Assembly (NCBI GenBank): GCA_023430775.1
Contig: JAEYYY010000646.1
Location: 1 to 7,348 of the forward strand
Source of the DNA: Pseudomonadota bacterium
GTDB taxonomy: Bacteria; Myxococcota_A; Polyangia; Haliangiales; Haliangiaceae
Length of the DNA: 7,348 bases
Direction: 5' to 3'
In this document: piece after piece, positions 6,331-7,348 of the stretch
How the letters are laid out: each line of letters starts with the position of its first letter
How positions within the stretch are numbered: position 1 is the first letter of the stretch
The notes under the pieces: generated by a model
The model's database searches: none
Seen by the model: the letters and a program-made list of their open reading frames with translations, nothing else
What the model was told of the DNA's origin: nothing
Position numbers and translations under genes: made by a program

Positions 6331-6744
6331 ATGCTCGGCACGCAGACAGAGTGGCAGGCGTCGACGCTCGTCCAGCGATCGAACAAGGACGCCGCGATCG
6401 ACTTCATGCACCTGGTCTCGACGGGCCATGTCAGGCAAGCGTTCGCGCAGTACGTCGACAGGGCGTTCAAGCACCACAACCCGTTCTTCGCCGCGGGCGC
6501 GAGCTCGCTGCTCGAGGCGATGGACGACAACGCGAAGCAACACCCCGACAAGCAGCTGACGATCCACCACGCGATCGCGGAGGGGAACCTGGTCGCGATC
6601 CACGGCCACGTTCGCCACTCTCCGACGGAGATCGGCTTCGCGCTCGTGCACGTGCTGCGCTTCAAGGACGGCAAGATCGTCGAGATGTGGGATCTCGGTC
6701 AGGCGATCCCGTCGTCGTCACCGAACGTGGACGGAATGTTCTGA
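6331..6744 (+). CDS. SnoaL/NTF2-like family protein
   Basis: This 137-aa protein fits the small NTF2-like fold (alpha+beta cone). It has N-terminal helices with NKDAAIDFMHLVSTG (18-32), a central segment KHHNPFFAAGASSLLEAM (47-64) and the strand set GNLVAIHGHVRH, FALVHVLRFKDGKIVEMWDLGQ (103-124). HHNP and the closing EMWDLGQ match the SnoaL-like polyketide-cyclase group (the common variant reads HNP and EHWDVxQ). Members range from enzymes to ligand-binding proteins, so no reaction can be assigned. It is probably cytoplasmic. The start is set by the AGGAGGT 4 nt upstream. It lies 10 bp after the proline-rich frame and 56 bp before the PEBP gene, likely in one transcript. Confidence 0.9.
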   Translation: MLGTQTEWQASTLVQRSNKDAAIDFMHLVSTGHVRQAFAQYVDRAFKHHNPFFAAGASSLLEAMDDNAKQHPDKQLTIHHAIAEGNLVAIHGHVRHSPTEIGFALVHVLRFKDGKIVEMWDLGQAIPSSSPNVDGMF

Positions 6745-6759
6745 GCCGTTCACGCACAC

Positions 6760-6775
6760 CGCGCGCCCACGCGCG
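6760..6775 (+). other. Short GC hairpin between SnoaL-like and PEBP genes
   Basis: CGCGCG, loop CCCA, CGCGCG gives a 6-bp perfect stem in the 56-bp gap. No T-run follows, so it is not an intrinsic terminator. It could stabilise RNA ends or slow transcription, but alternating CG runs are common in this composition. Confidence 0.25.
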
Positions 6776-6800
6776 ACCGCCTTACTTCGAGGAGCTGATC

Positions 6801-7274
6801 ATGCAAGTGACATCGACGGCGTTTCCGAATGGGGGCGCGATTCCCATGCGCTACACGCAGGACGGCACCGATCTCTCGCCGCCGCTGGTGTTCGAGGACA
6901 TCCCCGAGGACGCGGCCAGCCTCGCGCTGATCGTCGACGATCCGGACGCTCCCGATCCGGAGCATCCGCGCCGCGAGCCCTGGGTACACTGGGTCCTCGC
7001 CGACATCCCGCCCGATACCAGACAACTTCCCGAGGGCATCACCCAGCTGCCGCGCGGCACCGTCGGCAAGAACGACTACGACCACCGCAGCTGGGATGGC
7101 CCTGCCCCGCCGAGCGGCAAGCATCGCTATCGGTTCCGGCTCTACGCGCTCGATCGCAGGCTAGGACTTCCGGCACCGACGAAGCGCCAGCTCGAGCACG
7201 CGATGGCCGCGCACGTGCTCGCGCGTGCCGAGCTGATCGGGACCTACGAGCGAGCGCATCGCGCCCGCGGCTAG
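6801..7274 (+). CDS. YbhB/YbcL family PEBP-like protein
   Basis: This 157-aa protein of the bacterial phosphatidylethanolamine-binding (Raf-kinase-inhibitor-like) family is close to the usual length. It has both signature regions: DDPDAPDP (46-53) followed by WVHWVLADIPPDT (61-73), and GPAPPSGKHRYRFRLYALD (100-118). The C-terminal AMAAHVLARAELIGTYER (134-151) is also typical. The fold binds phosphate-like anions in a small pocket; bacterial roles remain poorly defined. It has no signal peptide, unlike periplasmic YbcL. GAGGAG at 6789-6794 lies 6 nt before the ATG and supports this start. It is the last gene of the plus-strand series and ends with TAG directly before a convergent reading frame. 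Confidence 0.95.
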   Translation: MQVTSTAFPNGGAIPMRYTQDGTDLSPPLVFEDIPEDAASLALIVDDPDAPDPEHPRREPWVHWVLADIPPDTRQLPEGITQLPRGTVGKNDYDHRSWDGPAPPSGKHRYRFRLYALDRRLGLPAPTKRQLEHAMAAHVLARAELIGTYERAHRARG

Positions 7275-7348
7275 TCACCAGCCGCCGCGCGCGCCGCCGC
7301 CGCCGGAACGCCCGCCGCCCCCCCCGCAACCGCCGCAGCCCCCCCCAC
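7275..7348 (-). CDS. C-terminal end of a Gly/Cys-rich protein (partial)
   Basis: Reading the minus strand into the window gives 23 complete codons ending in TGA at 7275-7277. They encode a tail made almost only of Gly with two Cys, ending GRSGGGGARGGW. Low-complexity Gly tails ending in a Trp or small residue are common at the C-terminus of TPM-domain and related membrane proteins, and Cys/Gly tails occur in TIGR04222-type membrane proteins. A gene of that kind is my guess. The stop codon abuts the stop of the PEBP gene, a compact convergent arrangement. The body of the gene lies outside the window, so identity cannot be settled. Chance openness of GC-rich sequence is the main alternative. 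Confidence 0.45.
   Translation of the reverse strand, partial: GGGCGGCGGGGGRSGGGGARGGW

Noticed and set aside
4057..6744. An 895-codon plus-strand open frame antisense to the esterase and phosphoribosyltransferase genes, ending in the SnoaL-like gene
   Set aside because: It is a product of GC-rich codon use. The opposite strand carries recognisable families with catalytic motifs. Only the last 137 codons, with their own strong ribosome binding site, are real.
6760..6775. Intrinsic terminator between the SnoaL-like and PEBP genes
   Set aside because: The stem is only 6 bp and no T-run follows; the next gene has its own ribosome binding site close by.

Overview
The window is very GC-rich, with strong G/C preference at third codon positions, GTG/TTG as plausible alternative starts, and tightly packed genes. 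No rRNA or other phylogenetic marker is present. Base composition, codon use and gene content suggest a high-GC soil or aquatic bacterium, with Myxococcota/Deltaproteobacteria my best guess. That placement is inference, not something the sequence shows.

Layout. Positions 1-543 hold no convincing gene. They carry three imperfect copies of a repeat of up to about 80 bp. A short minus-strand reading frame (544-690, 48 aa, GC-rich third positions) may be a real small gene. A large plus-strand gene (792-3365) encodes a full-length PolA-family protein: 5'-nuclease-like, 3'-5' exonuclease-like and polymerase domains. It is strongly diverged. Most catalytic residues of both nuclease domains are replaced, and the polymerase site keeps its metal-binding aspartates but has lost several near-invariant neighbours. 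It ends on the same CTAG tetranucleotide as the convergent gene beyond it.

The minus strand from 6090 to 3362 reads as a three-gene operon. In transcription order it holds an erythromycin-esterase-family protein, a PRPP-binding-type phosphoribosyltransferase and a small alpha/beta hydrolase of the dienelactone hydrolase type. Gene spacing is 18 bp, then a 4-bp ATGA overlap. Equivalent domains occur fused in pairs in some actinobacterial stress genes, so this looks like an unfused version of a recurrent but functionally unresolved module.

Divergent from it, after a 56-bp spacer holding two inverted repeats, is a plus-strand series: a 57-aa protein that is 44% proline, a SnoaL/NTF2-like protein whose ribosome binding site overlaps the stop of the proline-rich frame, and a YbhB/YbcL-type PEBP protein. 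The right edge holds the last codons of a convergent minus-strand gene with a Gly/Cys-rich tail.

The features most worth pursuing are the degenerate Pol I paralogue, the esterase-PRT-hydrolase cassette, the coupled polyproline leader frame, and a roughly twelve-fold excess of the palindrome CGATCG.
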